Positions 12,897-23,534 of a stretch of DNA of 64,000 bases are shown in pieces (position 1 is the stretch's first letter; every line of letters starts with the position of its first letter). The stretch is from assembly GCA_037783415.1 (NCBI GenBank), contig JAZGTN010000015.1, positions 3,855,001 to 3,919,000 on the forward strand. Direction: 5' to 3'. Below the pieces are notes generated by a model. That model made no database searches and was not told where the DNA came from. It worked only from the letters and a program-made list of their open reading frames with translations. This DNA is from Leptasterias polaris (taxonomy: Eukaryota > Echinodermata > Asteroidea > Forcipulatida > Asteriidae). The position numbers and the translations under genes were made by a program.

Positions 12897-13020
12897 CTCT
12901 TTTCACATTGCAGTGTTAATTCCCAGGAAATAAAACCCCAGGAAATTCCTGGGGATTTTTTAAACCTACAGCCACCCCATGTTGGTTTCACACTCAATGT
13001 AATTTCCCAGGATTATCTCG

Positions 13021-13743
13021 CTTAACACTACTCCCAAGCAGAGATCCCTACTCCCCAAGTAGGGTCCCTACTCCCAAGCAGGGGCCCCTACTCCCTAATA
13101 GGGGTCCCTACTCTCAAGCAGAGATCCCTACTCCCCAAGTAGGGTCCCTACTCCCAAGCAGGGGTCCCTACTCCCAAGCAGAGATCCCTACTCCCCAAGT
13201 AGGGTCCCTACTCCCAAGCAGGGGCCCCTACTCCCTAATAGGGGTCCCTACTCTCAAGCAGAGATCCCTACTCCCCAAGTAGGGTCCCTACTCCCAAGCA
13301 GGGGTCCCTACTCCCAAGCAGAGATCCCTACTCCCCAAGTAGGGTCCCTATATACTCCCTAGCAGGGGTCCCTACTCCCAAGCAGGGGTCCCTACTCCCC
13401 AAGTAGGGTCCCTATATACTCCCTAGCAGGGGTCCCTACTCCCAAGCAGGGGTCCCTACTCCCAAGGTCCCTACTCCCAAGCAGGGGTCCCTACTCCCAA
13501 GCAGGGGTTCCTACTCCCAAATAGGGGTCCCTACTCTCAAGCAGAGATCCCTACTCCCCAAGTAGGGTCCCTACTCCCTAGCAGGGGTCCCTACTCCCCA
13601 AGTAGGGTCCCTACTCCCTAGCAGGGGTCCCTATACTCCCAAGCAGAGATCCCTACTCCCAAGCAGGGGTCCCTACTCCCAAGCAGGGGTTCCTACTCCC
13701 AAATAGGGGCCCCTACTCCCAAGCAGGGGTCCCTACTCACAAG
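13021..13743 (+). repeat. 20-bp minisatellite directly beside the large transposon
   Basis: About 35 direct repeats of roughly 20 bp, consensus GGTCCCTACTCCCAAGCAGG, with variants (AGCAGAGATCCC, CCCAAGTAGGG, CTAATAGGGG) that recur in a fixed order. This gives a higher-order period near 120 bp in the left half. It stops within a few bases of the left end of the transposon at 13746. Confidence 0.9.
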
Positions 13744-13745
13744 TA

Positions 13746-13815
13746 CCCTCACCGAATTGGGGTGTACACCCCAATGATTGGTGTAGTTTTGGTGCACATT
13801 TGGTGTACACCAATT
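13746..13815 (+). repeat. Left terminal inverted repeat region
   Basis: Begins CCCTCACCGAATTGGGG and contains GTGTACACC twice plus TTGGTGTAGTTTTGGTGCAC. Matches the right end at 30073-30151 in inverted orientation. Confidence 0.65.
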
Positions 13816-13849
13816 GAGCACCACGCTTATGCAAATGAAGTGACTACAC

Positions 13850-14410
13850 CAAACATACACCACAAAATCTTTGCCATAGTGGTACATACACCAAAAGTAC
13901 ACCACAAACTGTTTGTTCTCAAAGCAATGGCACCAAATGTGCACCACAAACTGTTTGCTCTCAGAGCATGGCACCAAATTGGCACCACAAACTGTTGATG
14001 CTCAAAGCATGGCACCAAACGTGCACCACAAACTGTTAGCTCTCAGAGCATGGCACCAAATTGGCACCACAAACTGTTAGTTCTCAGAGCATGGCACCAA
14101 AATGGCACCACAAACTGTTGCCTCTCAGAGCATGGCACCAAACATTTACTACAAACTGTTAGTTCTCAAAGCATGGCACCAAATTGGCACCACAAACTGT
14201 TAGCTCTCAGAGCATGGCACCAAATTGGCACCATAAACTGTTAGTTCTCAGAGCATGGCACCAAACATTTACTACAAACTGTTAGTTCTCAAAGCATGGC
14301 ACCAAATTGGCACCACAAACTGTTAGTTCTCAAAGCATGGCACCACGTACTGTTAGCTCTCAAAGAATGGCACCAAATATGCACCACAAAAACTTCAGTT
14401 TTGAACAATG
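13850..14410 (+). repeat. Left subterminal array, 41-bp unit
   Basis: About 12 tandem copies of a 41-bp unit made of GCATGGCACCAAATTGG, CACCACAAACTG and TTAGTTCTCAGA. Each unit carries one or two CACCAAA words. One stray copy lies at 16627-16672, on the far side of the nested insertion. The short frames on both strands are products of the repeat. By analogy with CACTA elements, these are probably binding sites for an element-encoded protein. Confidence 0.85.
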
Positions 14411-14475
14411 CACTTCAAATTTACCACAAACATGTACGTAAATGTATGTACATTTACATGTACATGGGCGATTCC

Positions 14476-16280
14476 GCGGTAACACGCGTTACGTTTTAAG
14501 GTGTCCTTCATTGTTCTCCGTTTTCTGGCTGCAAGACTACTTTGATTTAAGTGTTCATCTTTTGTATTTTAATACATGAAACTCTAGGCTAGATCCCCAT
14601 GTTCACACAAAAGTGAAAGATTAACTGGTGTAGCTGAGAGAGCTCTGCGAAAATCGGTAACACGCGTTTCGCTGAATGGAAAGGCCAAAAAAATACCAAA
14701 CTTCATTTCAACTTTGTCCTAAAATTAACCAGTCTACAACAAATTGGTTTCTATGGTCATCAAGTACTATGCTAAGGTTTATTATACCGGAATAATAACA
14801 ATAATCCAAGTGCTACATTTTTTAGAAATTTGCAAAATAGTCGGTAACACGCGTTACGGTAACACGCGTTTCACTTTTTCCTGCGACATTGTTGATAAGT
14901 TATTTCAAGTATTGAGTTACAAATTCTCAAAATTATCAACCAATATCAGTTGCACATCATATTTGAAGAGCAAAACAGTAAGCAGACCTTCTTATTTATT
15001 TATTTTTTTAGTTTCTCTACAGATCACAAAATTTGTAGTGCATGCGATTGTTTACTACCACTGGTTCTCCAAGTTTCCTAATGATCTGATTCCTAAAATA
15101 AAATGTTTTGTCGTCTTTAAGACTTGGCCACTTCCAATTCCTTCCGGCAGGATGCATCACTGAAACACGAAAGTAATTTTCTTCACTTACTTCCATTACA
15201 AATGTACTTCACCAGGGAAATAATCCCCATCATATACCACTAGAAACCAACTCCCCCATGTATCTCAATGTTATTATTCACACTATTGTTGTCACTTTGT
15301 TTCAAATTGTTATTGTCACTTGGCATGTGACCATGATGACTACATGTAATGTCATTTTGATTGTGCTGCTCTCATTAGCTGATGTGACACTTGGAACATC
15401 TGATTCAAGAGGTGCTACTCCATCAATGCTTGCCATATCCACATCATCATCCACCTCATGATCTTCATCTGCTTCCAGAGCATCTTCTGTGGTGATAGAT
15501 GCAACTACTTTGCTATCTATTAGCTCTATGCAATGCATGCTTGCAATGCCTTTGACTGATACAGCCTTCTCAAATACATTGTCTAAGTCAAGGGTGTTGT
15601 TTCTTGCAGTGATAGTTGAACTGTCCATTTCGTCAACTCGCACTTTTGGCATTTCTGAAGCAGCAGCTACGAAAGGTTGCAGCACTATTCACAATGTGTT
15701 TGCGGAAGCGCACATTATCCCACAAAAACCGCTTAGTTGACCCCCCGATTCCATCGAGAGGTCCTTTGACGTGGGATGTCGCAAAGTAGTTCCACCTTAT
15801 TTTCAAATTGTGCTTGCCTTCCAGGCCTGGGATAGTGGCAGGAATATATTTGTTTTTAAACTGACCAGATTGACACAGCTTTCACCTTAAAACAATACAT
15901 GTGCTAATGATGAACCCTGATGCATTGTGGGAGTAAAAGTAACTATTAAAGCCTGCCCTCTTCAGAAACTTGTGTTTTTAGAAGAGTTATTGCCCTATTT
16001 TGACTTGAAAAGGAATCGGCTGTGTTCACAGTCTACAATTACCATTGTATACAGTGTATTGGGCATAGTAACACGCGTTTCATTGGTAACACGTGTTACT
16101 AGTAACACGCGTTACAATTTTTGAAGGCTCATTGTGAAGTGTTGGTTAAGAATGTATCTAAAGTTTTACTATTTTTACATGAGCCCCTACTAATAGGAGG
16201 AAAATTATAAGTTGCAGCAATTGAGACCAGGTTATTTAGTAATTATATTTAAAAAGGTGTATTTTGGTAACACGCGTTAC
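14476..16280. promoter_or_regulatory. Cluster of GTAACACGCGTTAC motifs
   Basis: Near-perfect copies of GGTAACACGCGTTAC or GGTAACACGCGTTTC at about 14478, 14655, 14842, 14857, 16067, 16084 (as CACGTG), 16101 and 16265. One more, GTAACACGCGAAAC, is at 23384 in the divergent promoter region. The core ACGCGT is palindromic. The motif occurs in several reading frames and flanks the broken gene on both sides, which argues for a DNA-level role such as protein binding. Confidence 0.6.
15017..15885 (-). pseudogene. Broken transposase-like gene (KGPLDGIGG family)
   Basis: Reading the minus strand from 15885, one frame gives SGQFKNKYIPATIPGLEGK, then WNYFATSHVKGPLDGIGGST followed by KRFLWDNV. At about 15671 one extra base shifts the frame, and it continues as VAAASEMPKVRVDE and an acidic stretch to about 15350. 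A later block reads VVYDGDYFPGEV, then after another one-base shift near 15190 continues EVSEENYFRVSVMHPAGRNW and ends MHYKFCDL with a stop at 15017-15019. I recall this SGQFKN...HGKGPxDGIGGTVKR arrangement, with a small Tudor-like tail, from many uncharacterised, transposon-associated animal proteins. The N-terminal half is missing. Two frameshifts indicate a dead copy. Confidence 0.65.
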
Positions 16281-16626
16281 ACTCTCTGAGAGTACCTCAA
16301 ACCAAGTATTGATACAAGTGTACATTGAGTTGTATTAAAATTTTACATGTTGTTTCTAAAAGAGCACTACTCATACTTATTTACATTGATATATTTTTTA
16401 AGAAGATTGATCCTGACCCTTAAAATAGGGCAAATTGGTAAAATCATAAAAAACACTACTTTTTCCACATCAAAGTGCACTATTGGAAAAGTAAATTTTT
16501 TTCAGTTAACAATGCCCAAACAGATTGGGTTTTTTCCCCCTGACACTTGCATCTGTTTGGAATGATATAAAGATAAAAATTCAGTTCTGGTAGCAATTTC
16601 ATTTTTTTGAGAAAATTCCACATGTA

Positions 16627-16672
16627 CATTTAGTTCTCAAAGCATGACACCAAATATGCACCACATAAACTT
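16627..16672 (+). repeat. Stray unit of the left 41-bp array
   Basis: Reads TTAGTTCTCAAAGCATGACA then CCAAATATGCACCAC, matching the array at 13850-14410. It marks the far side of the nested insertion. Confidence 0.6.
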
Positions 16673-16886
16673 ATGTTATAAAATAATATCATTGCATGGT
16701 CCTTATATAGTATTTTTTCTTAAAATCATACAATAGGGATTGCATGCATTTACTTACGTTGCACTAGACAAACAAAAAATAATCCAAAACACTCAAGGTT
16801 TGTGTAAATTGTAATCTGAACAATTTATTTCATGGAAAATCTCAACCATGGACACAACAATTTTTTTTAGATAAATAACTACAATT

Positions 16887-16927
16887 AAAGGCACTGTACA
16901 CGTTTGGTAATTGTCAAAGACCAGTAT
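16887..16927 (+). repeat. Fragment of an A-type MITE end
   Basis: Reads AAAGGCACTGTACACGTTTG then GTAATTGTCAAAGACCAGT, the left end of the A family, without a matching right end nearby. Confidence 0.6.
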
Positions 16928-16948
16928 GACATGTAAAATCATGCAATA

Positions 16949-16954
16949 TTTATT
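16949..16954 (-). terminator. Polyadenylation signal of the transposase gene
   Basis: AATAAA on the minus strand, about 240 bp beyond the transposase stop codon at 17194. Confidence 0.4.
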
Positions 16955-17193
16955 ATCTCATAAAGTTCTAAACAAAGAAAGCTCTTAAGAACAAATGTTC
17001 AACACAATAATCTTAATAAAAGCTTTTGTTGTTGGGTAATGCTTCCCTGATGGATATCTGTTTGACATAATCTTCATCCAAGAATGATTACCATACACAG
17101 TGCAAACTACATTTTGAAGGAATACCGTACATAAATGAACTCTAATGTAATTTTTAAAGAATTATCAAGGAGTGTACACATGTAATACAAGTC

Positions 17194-20100
17194 TTACTCA
17201 TGCTCAACAAAGTTTGGGAAAATGCTGACCAAATGATAGCCTTTTGAATGAAATGGAAGAAAAATACACACTTCTAAGAGGCATTCTAGTGGAACAACAA
17301 CAAGAGTATTAGTCTCAACTACTACATCAAAGTGTTCAATGTTAATATGCATGTCATTACAAACTTTCAGCTCATAAATGACTGCCACATACTCAACTTT
17401 ATCAGCCATATTACAGCGCAAATAGTACTGGATGAGACCATACAAAGTTTTACCATGCAATACAAATTTCACAGTATAACTGTTTCTTCGAGACACTGCT
17501 TTGTACACTTTTGAATGAAGGACTGTGTGGTTTAGTAGAACCCTCTCAAATTTATAAAACACAATGCTGCCTACAAATTTGAAAATTTGCTGCACATATT
17601 CCAACACTAATGAATCAACCAGACAAAGTTTAAATGTTCCAACACAATGCAAATTACTGGATATTTTCAGTGTACAACTTTTTACTTTGTGGTGGCCTTG
17701 CATTTGTTGGTAAAAGTTGAAGGCAGGGCTACCAGGTACAAGCCTTGATACTAATTCTGGGATCTTTTGTGCGATTGAAACTGCCTGTATTATTTGCTGT
17801 GCAACATTTTGAGTGCCATGGAACATTTGTCTGAGGTCTTTGTTCAGATCTTCAAAGAAAAAACATGAGTGAGCCCAGAGAGGTCCAAGATCTCTTACTT
17901 TCTCAGGTAGATGAAGAAGGGCATGCATGTTGCTGGATTCAAAACTTTCATGGTACAAAGCACTAAAGTTTGAGCAGAACCTATTGATATTGAGGGAAGC
18001 CGCTTTTAGTTTATCCTTGCTAATTGAAACACATGAGAGGGTAAATATTGCATAAATTAAACACGACAGGTGGTTAAAGTATGTTTCTGGAAGGATGCCG
18101 TTGAGTGTGGGCACTGCGTAATACAACAGGAAATTTCTAAATTCAGTTGCCTTCCAGTTTGCAATATCAGAAAACGGTCGAGGAAGGCGAGTTATTCGGT
18201 TGGGAGGTTTTATTTGCTGCATGCGGTTTTCAATTTCAGTTTTGTGTGTACCAATAAACCATGGAAATTGTTTGTAATGAACATTTGTCCAAAGAAAAAT
18301 CAATTTTTTCACAACACCAATACAAACACAATGCATATAATCAATTGTTACACCTCGAACAAGGTTGAATCTGGGGCAAGTTACGAGCCAAGTAACTCCC
18401 TTCACCCCGAATTTTGGTATTCCCTCTTGTTCTGCCTGTAGGGCATGCTGTAGTGTTTCTTCATGGCCCCTTAAAGGCCCATGCCCATTACTAAAACCTT
18501 CTATGTCATAAGGATATGCCTGTGTGGAAGTGTTCTTGAGGGTTTTTACAGATGCTCCCTTCGATAGGCAAGTCCCACAACCAAAGTACCCATTAAACTG
18601 TACAAAATTTTGGGCCATGCATCTTGCTGGGGCATCAAATACACCAGAAAGGAGAACCGCTCGAACAATCTTCTTCCCTCCATGTGTACAGACTTCAAAT
18701 CCTTGAACAGAAGATCAAATTTTATGTTGACATTACTTAATGTAGGTATATACAATACAACTAACCTGCGAAAAACCGGAGCGAATATTTCCACACAGGA
18801 ATAATATTCCCTATAGGAATACACACTCTGAGAAGTGCTACGGCCATAACGCTTCTCAGTTTCAAATTTACAGGGATAAAAAGTGATTTATCTTCTCCCC
18901 GTCGCTTGTCCGCTAACAAAAGCACACTTCCCAAGCTCATATAAACTTGAAATTTCTACCATAGTTAGATAACCCTAAGGAGATGAAACTGTTTCAATTA
19001 CGTCATGATGACGTCATCGGTTACAAGGTTTTTAAACATTAACAAATTTAATCATTGAAAATCCATATCAAATCAAGATGAAGAGACCGCCGGTTGCTTT
19101 TTGCGGGATCATATAGAGGTAAAATGGGTCTTCCTTTTTTGTGGTGTGCGTGACATGACTTGACCTCTACTTCCAGTTGAAACCGGTCAAAACAGGAAGT
19201 ACCTTTAAATTTAAAAGTGGGGAATTTTTTCAAATTGTTTTTAAATGTTAGAGTCCGTCAAGAGTCTGGTTTAAAAAAACTGGACCGGTGACGTCATAAA
19301 ATATAAAAGCGCCCTCTAGCAGCAGGTTAAAAACAGCTAAAAATACACTTTTACTAGATATCTGTGGCGAAGTTTATGATAATCTTTTCAAAATTGGTAT
19401 ACATAATGACCTTTATGCAGACAACGTATATGCAGCCCTGATACTTCACGACGGCAACGACGGCAATTGCCCCTACCGATTGTTTTACTCATTTCTCAGA
19501 AACGATGGCATTTTAGGCAGAAATATTTTAAGGAACCCTTTCTACCATTACTTACTTTAAATCATGTAAGTTATGTGTGAATCTGTGAACATTTGTGATT
19601 TTCGATCTTACCAATAGTGTACAGGGCCTTTAATAGTAATAGGCAATAACAAACTGTCTAATAAAAAATATTCAGATAATTTACCTTAGCCCTAAAGAGG
19701 GTGATAGGTGACCAGAAACAGATTGACTACTTTTCCAAGAACATAACATTTTACTGTGCTCTGAAAGGCGTTTGCACTAAAACTGCAATGTCTGTTTCTC
19801 TAATGGGTGATAACTTAGTTTTAGGCTGAACACTATAAAAGTTTCAACATTACTCATGACTTGGAAACAAATCATTTAACCTGTCTGGAACTTTCCCCTT
19901 TGGTCTCCAATTATGTCATTAAAAAGACACACCCAAACATTGAAACTCTATCTGCTCAAAAGGTGTATCAGTTAGGACAAATTACAAATAAAGTGTTAAC
20001 AAATTAATTTGCCCTTTCAACTAAGCAGAGAGTGCTCACCTGTATGAAACAATTCCTTCAGCTGTTGGCAGATCACTCTCATGAGGATGTCGATTTGTGG

Positions 20101-21978
20101 CTTGTTCTTGCCAAACCACATTGCACTGAAGAGCCGGAACTTTCGTGTGAACCTACATGTAGCAAATAAGAATTGTTTTGTTTTATTTGGATTTGCCATC
20201 ACACAGAATTGTTGTAATTGCAGTCATTGAATAAAAAATGTCCATTTGTATCAGTTAGGACAAATTAAAAATAAAGTGTTCCAGCTGACTGAATAGAGGC
20301 TTCAGTAAATCTGTATGTCGTGGGTAACAATTTGATAGCGATCAGTGTGACTGAAAAATATTGCAAGATCAAGTTGATATTTTTCACTTGTATACAAAGG
20401 ATAATCGGCTACACAGCAGGGTGGATATTAAAATAGACTCAAGTCAATAAGATAAATTTGTCTTGATGTGTTCTGGTTTTTATTTTTATTTTGTTGAAGA
20501 TATCTTAAAATGGCCTAAGTCATACATTTTCTCCCTGGAACCATTGTGTTTATATTGTTTTTTTAAAATTTTTAATAGGAGTTTAGGGTAGGTCAGGTAA
20601 CCATAAACAGACCCCTTTTTCAACAAGGGGAGACAGAGCTGTGGAAAATAGAAGAATGAAGGGATTCATACCTTAGTGCTGGTGGAAGCTCATTTAAGAT
20701 GAAGTAGACTGGCCACACTGAAAAAGTCGAGGAACGGAACAAAGCTACCCCATCTGTGTTCATCTGCAGGGAGACATGAACTTCAGTTTTGGTTTCCTCC
20801 TCAGTGGTCCCTCTAAAGTGGCTTCCATCAAAAATTTCCTTGTAGAGTCTTCCATCTAGCACATCAAACAGAGTGTCGTCATTATTACCATGCAAAGACT
20901 GGTAGTCCTGTATATCTTTTAGACAATCTGCAATAAAAAATAAAAGCTTGTCCACATCACAGACTTACTACATAGTATGATGCCAGTACAACATTCGTGC
21001 AAGTTGCGGGTTGAACGCTGGAATGATGGTTGATTTGATGAACATGCAGAAAGAAAACCAGCACTTTTTCATGTAATTAGCTTTTACTTGCCTTTGATAA
21101 CAAATACTTCATTACTGGGACAAATTTGCAAGATCATTAGATTTTCATTATAAACTTGTTGGTTAGGGGCATTGCAGCATGTGGCTGTGACGAATGTTTT
21201 CCCGCCAATCCATTATCTAGGTTTTAACCATTGCTTTATTGGAAATTGTCACCTAACTATTTTATCTTTTTTGATATGTTGTACCTGGCAATATGTTCTT
21301 CAGCTGCTCAGCAATTGGAATAGAGATGAAATGGTCTTCTGTTGTTATGCTGCTACCACACTTTTGGCAAGATCTTATGCTTATGTCAGTTCCAACGTAG
21401 GCTTTACAGTTACTACAGTAGAAATGGTTACTTGCTGGTGTTTTCAGTTTCTGGTAGTACCTGTTGAAGTTGGCCTGGGTGAAGTGTGTGGCAACAGATG
21501 AGGGTAAAATGAGACGGATTAGTATCAGTAGGTCGCTAATGGCTACTTTAGACAAACTGTGTCGAAGAGCAAATGTCATAATGAGCAGCATTGCACTCCA
21601 CAGTGTAAGCAATGTCCCATTATAGAGTGGTTTGCTGTCATCACTATCGGCCGAAGGCTCCTCATCATCTGAAGCATCACTGCATTCATCTTCATCATCT
21701 GCATAGTTTACAGAACTTGAGTCATCATCATCCAATCTGTCAAGACTTTCTGAAACATTATCTGCTGCTGGGTCATCCAGCATGGGCTCACTTTGCTTGG
21801 CTTGCATGTTTAAGTCTCCTCTGTTTTCTAAGACCAAGATTTCCTCAAGGGTTTGGTGTTCTTTAAACATATGCTTCTTGCGCCATTTAGTGGTACGAGG
21901 AAGAACGTGGTCATCATCACCATATGTTTTGTATGGGCCTCTCTTACTTGGTTGTTTCTGACCCTGTGGTAGCTCCAT
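17194..21978 (-). CDS. CACTA/EnSpm-like transposase (Transposase_21 type), four exons
   Basis: Cuts and joins the ends of the element during transposition (family role). The exons on the minus strand are 21978-21285, 20927-20672, 20152-20040 and 18701-17194. All introns are GT-AG and phases match, giving 2571 nt and about 856 aa with no internal stop. In order: a basic N terminus (KRGPYKTYGDDD), an acidic Asp/Glu/Ser stretch, a CxxC...CxxC zinc-binding motif (YCSNCKAYVG...SCQKCGSS) near residues 195-220, NTDGVALFRSS with a candidate catalytic Asp near 290, GVFDAPARC with a second Asp near 377, NGYFGCGTC, IDYMHC, and CFFFEDLN with the candidate Glu near 638. The start is the ATG at 21978, just after a TTTTTTAG acceptor, so a non-coding 5' exon is likely, possibly ending near 22890 at TGT|GTAAGT. 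It faces away from the BEN gene. The D-D-E assignment is my inference from motif spacing. Confidence 0.8.
18702..20039 (-). other. Third intron of the transposase gene, with repeats
   Basis: The intron runs from GTGAGC to TTCAAG. It contains a B-type MITE fragment (about 18721-18900) and a C-type fragment (about 19470-19635, ending GTACAGGGCCTTTAA). I looked for a missing exon here, but the flanking exons join in phase to give HTGFEVCTHGG, so none is needed. Confidence 0.65.
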
Positions 21979-23534
21979 GCTAAAAAAGTTACAGAAAATC
22001 ATAAATTACAAAAATAGTCTATTTTGTCTCTCCAGTAAATTTTGCTTGATTCAAAACAACATTGTCTAAAATTTACCCAGTATCCCATGTGGTTTAATTG
22101 TGAGACAAAAACATTAGCTGTACTACTATAAAATCTCGACCAAAAAATGTAGGTTGGTTTCTATTTTAAATTAAAACGTTTTTCACTTCCTGCAGGTACT
22201 TGGGGCTTGGGCATTGTAAGTCCATCCAGCGTGTTTTTATTGGAAAATGTATCCTATTGGGCTAGTCGAGGTCAATGTTTCAGGAGACCCACTGGACCCC
22301 GAAAACATCGTTATCATGCGTGGAAATTGTGTGGCTATATGCATGACAAGATTGGTATGTCCACATGATGGAAGTACAACGATCGTCTACATAACATTTT
22401 CATTGAATGATTGTATTCTACTTTCTATTTTTAGTATTATACAGATATATATATTTTTTAAAATCAGTCATGACAATGACAGTCACTCCTGTATTGAGTT
22501 GCTTATGTTAATGCTACTCTAAGTAAATTTATGAACATAAATTGAAATAATAATTATGGACTTTGAAAACATAGCTCAGCTGAGTGACAGTCACTGACAA
22601 TGACATCACCTCACTATGACTATTGTCTATTGAGTAAGCAGGTACGTAAGTATGTCCACGGTATCACGAGTGGTATGACTAAACTGTAGGCCTTCTTCCT
22701 ACCTCCATTTATGTCATGTGAGTACTATAGTAAGTTAGTAAGTAATAGTAGTACAATAGTACGTGTAGTAGACCCTTGCAATGAATGCAATCCAATAGCA
22801 TCATGATCATGCATGGTAAGGAATTCTTCTTGGAACACCCGAACAACAAGTACAGATTTAAGTTTAAGGTTACGGTATTTACTTACACAGTTCTGTAGTG
22901 TTGGGAAGTAAAAATTGTCCGCTCTTTTCGCCACCAACTGCTCTGCTAAACACTAAACAATACACTCAAACAGTTGCATCGAACACTGGATGGATCAGTC
23001 ACTGGTCGGTCAGCAGTGAACGTTTCTAACGTAACAACACACACAAAATGGAAGTTCGCACAACACAACAATAAAATGAACATACACATGTAATTATTTT
23101 ATTTTTGATGCACTTCGCGCGCGCTGCATGCAGAGCGTTGACCGTGTACTTCGAGAGAGGATGATTCACAGCGGCGTACGTGGAGTGTGTTGCCAAATTT
23201 GTCTAACATCAACTGCACGATTAAATTGCAAACAATACATCAACCTCGTAGACGTTGCGCCTTTGACTCGTTTTGTTGCTGCAGTGGTATTATGGGAGAA
23301 CGAGGTACGTGGGGGTACGTGGTTGAGACTTAGGGTCAGTACCCTATCCTTCCCTATCGCCTGCCCGCGCCTATGTTATCGCAGTAACACGCGAAACCAG
23401 ACTGCAATAAAAAGCGGGAAAGATCAGTATTGCGGAATGATCAACCGTCCTTTCTGATGTCCTAGTCCGATCCCGATCCGGTTGTTGATTTACAACAAAA
23501 GACTTTCCAGAACCAAGACGCTAGTGTGCTCACC
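21979..23534. promoter_or_regulatory. Divergent intergenic region between transposase and BEN genes
   Basis: About 1.55 kb separating the two start codons, so it must hold both promoters. The part near 23100-23420 is rich in CG dinucleotides (CGCGCGCGCTGC) and carries one GTAACACGCG motif at 23384. No canonical TATA box can be assigned with confidence. Confidence 0.45.
22196..22354 (+). other. Possible extra 5' exon on the BEN-gene strand
   Basis: Acceptor CACTTCCTGCAG, then a 159-nt open frame (GTWGLGIVSPSSVFLLENV, then SYWASRGQCF...), then donor ATTG|GTATGT. It is phase 1 at both ends, the same phase as the early BEN-gene junctions, so it could splice to 24136. No domain is recognised. It may be a chance frame. 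Confidence 0.25.

Larger units (their letters stand above)
14460..16622. mobile_element. Nested insertion inside the left subterminal region
   Basis: The 41-bp array stops near 14440 and a stray unit resumes at 16627, so this block looks inserted. Both junctions carry ACATGTACATTT-like words, a possible target duplication. The block holds the broken transposase-like fragment at 15017-15885 and GTAACACGCG motifs on both sides of it. Its exact ends and superfamily are not clear. Confidence 0.45.

Noticed and set aside
13021..13743. CRISPR-like array
   Set aside because: The units are contiguous, with no unique spacers, and the window is eukaryotic. It is a minisatellite.
13693..14499. Several overlapping frames on both strands (for example MAPNWHHKLLVLRAWHQ)
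   Set aside because: They are translations of the 41-bp subterminal repeat. Both strands are open, and no splice or start signals are present.
14744..15163. 139-codon plus-strand open frame
   Set aside because: It is the antisense shadow of the C-terminal block of the broken transposase-like gene on the minus strand, which has the recognisable protein motifs.
15190..15225. 31-base intron in the broken transposase-like gene
   Set aside because: GTAAGT...TTTCAG is present but 31 bases is too short for an animal intron. A one-base frameshift explains the two frames better.
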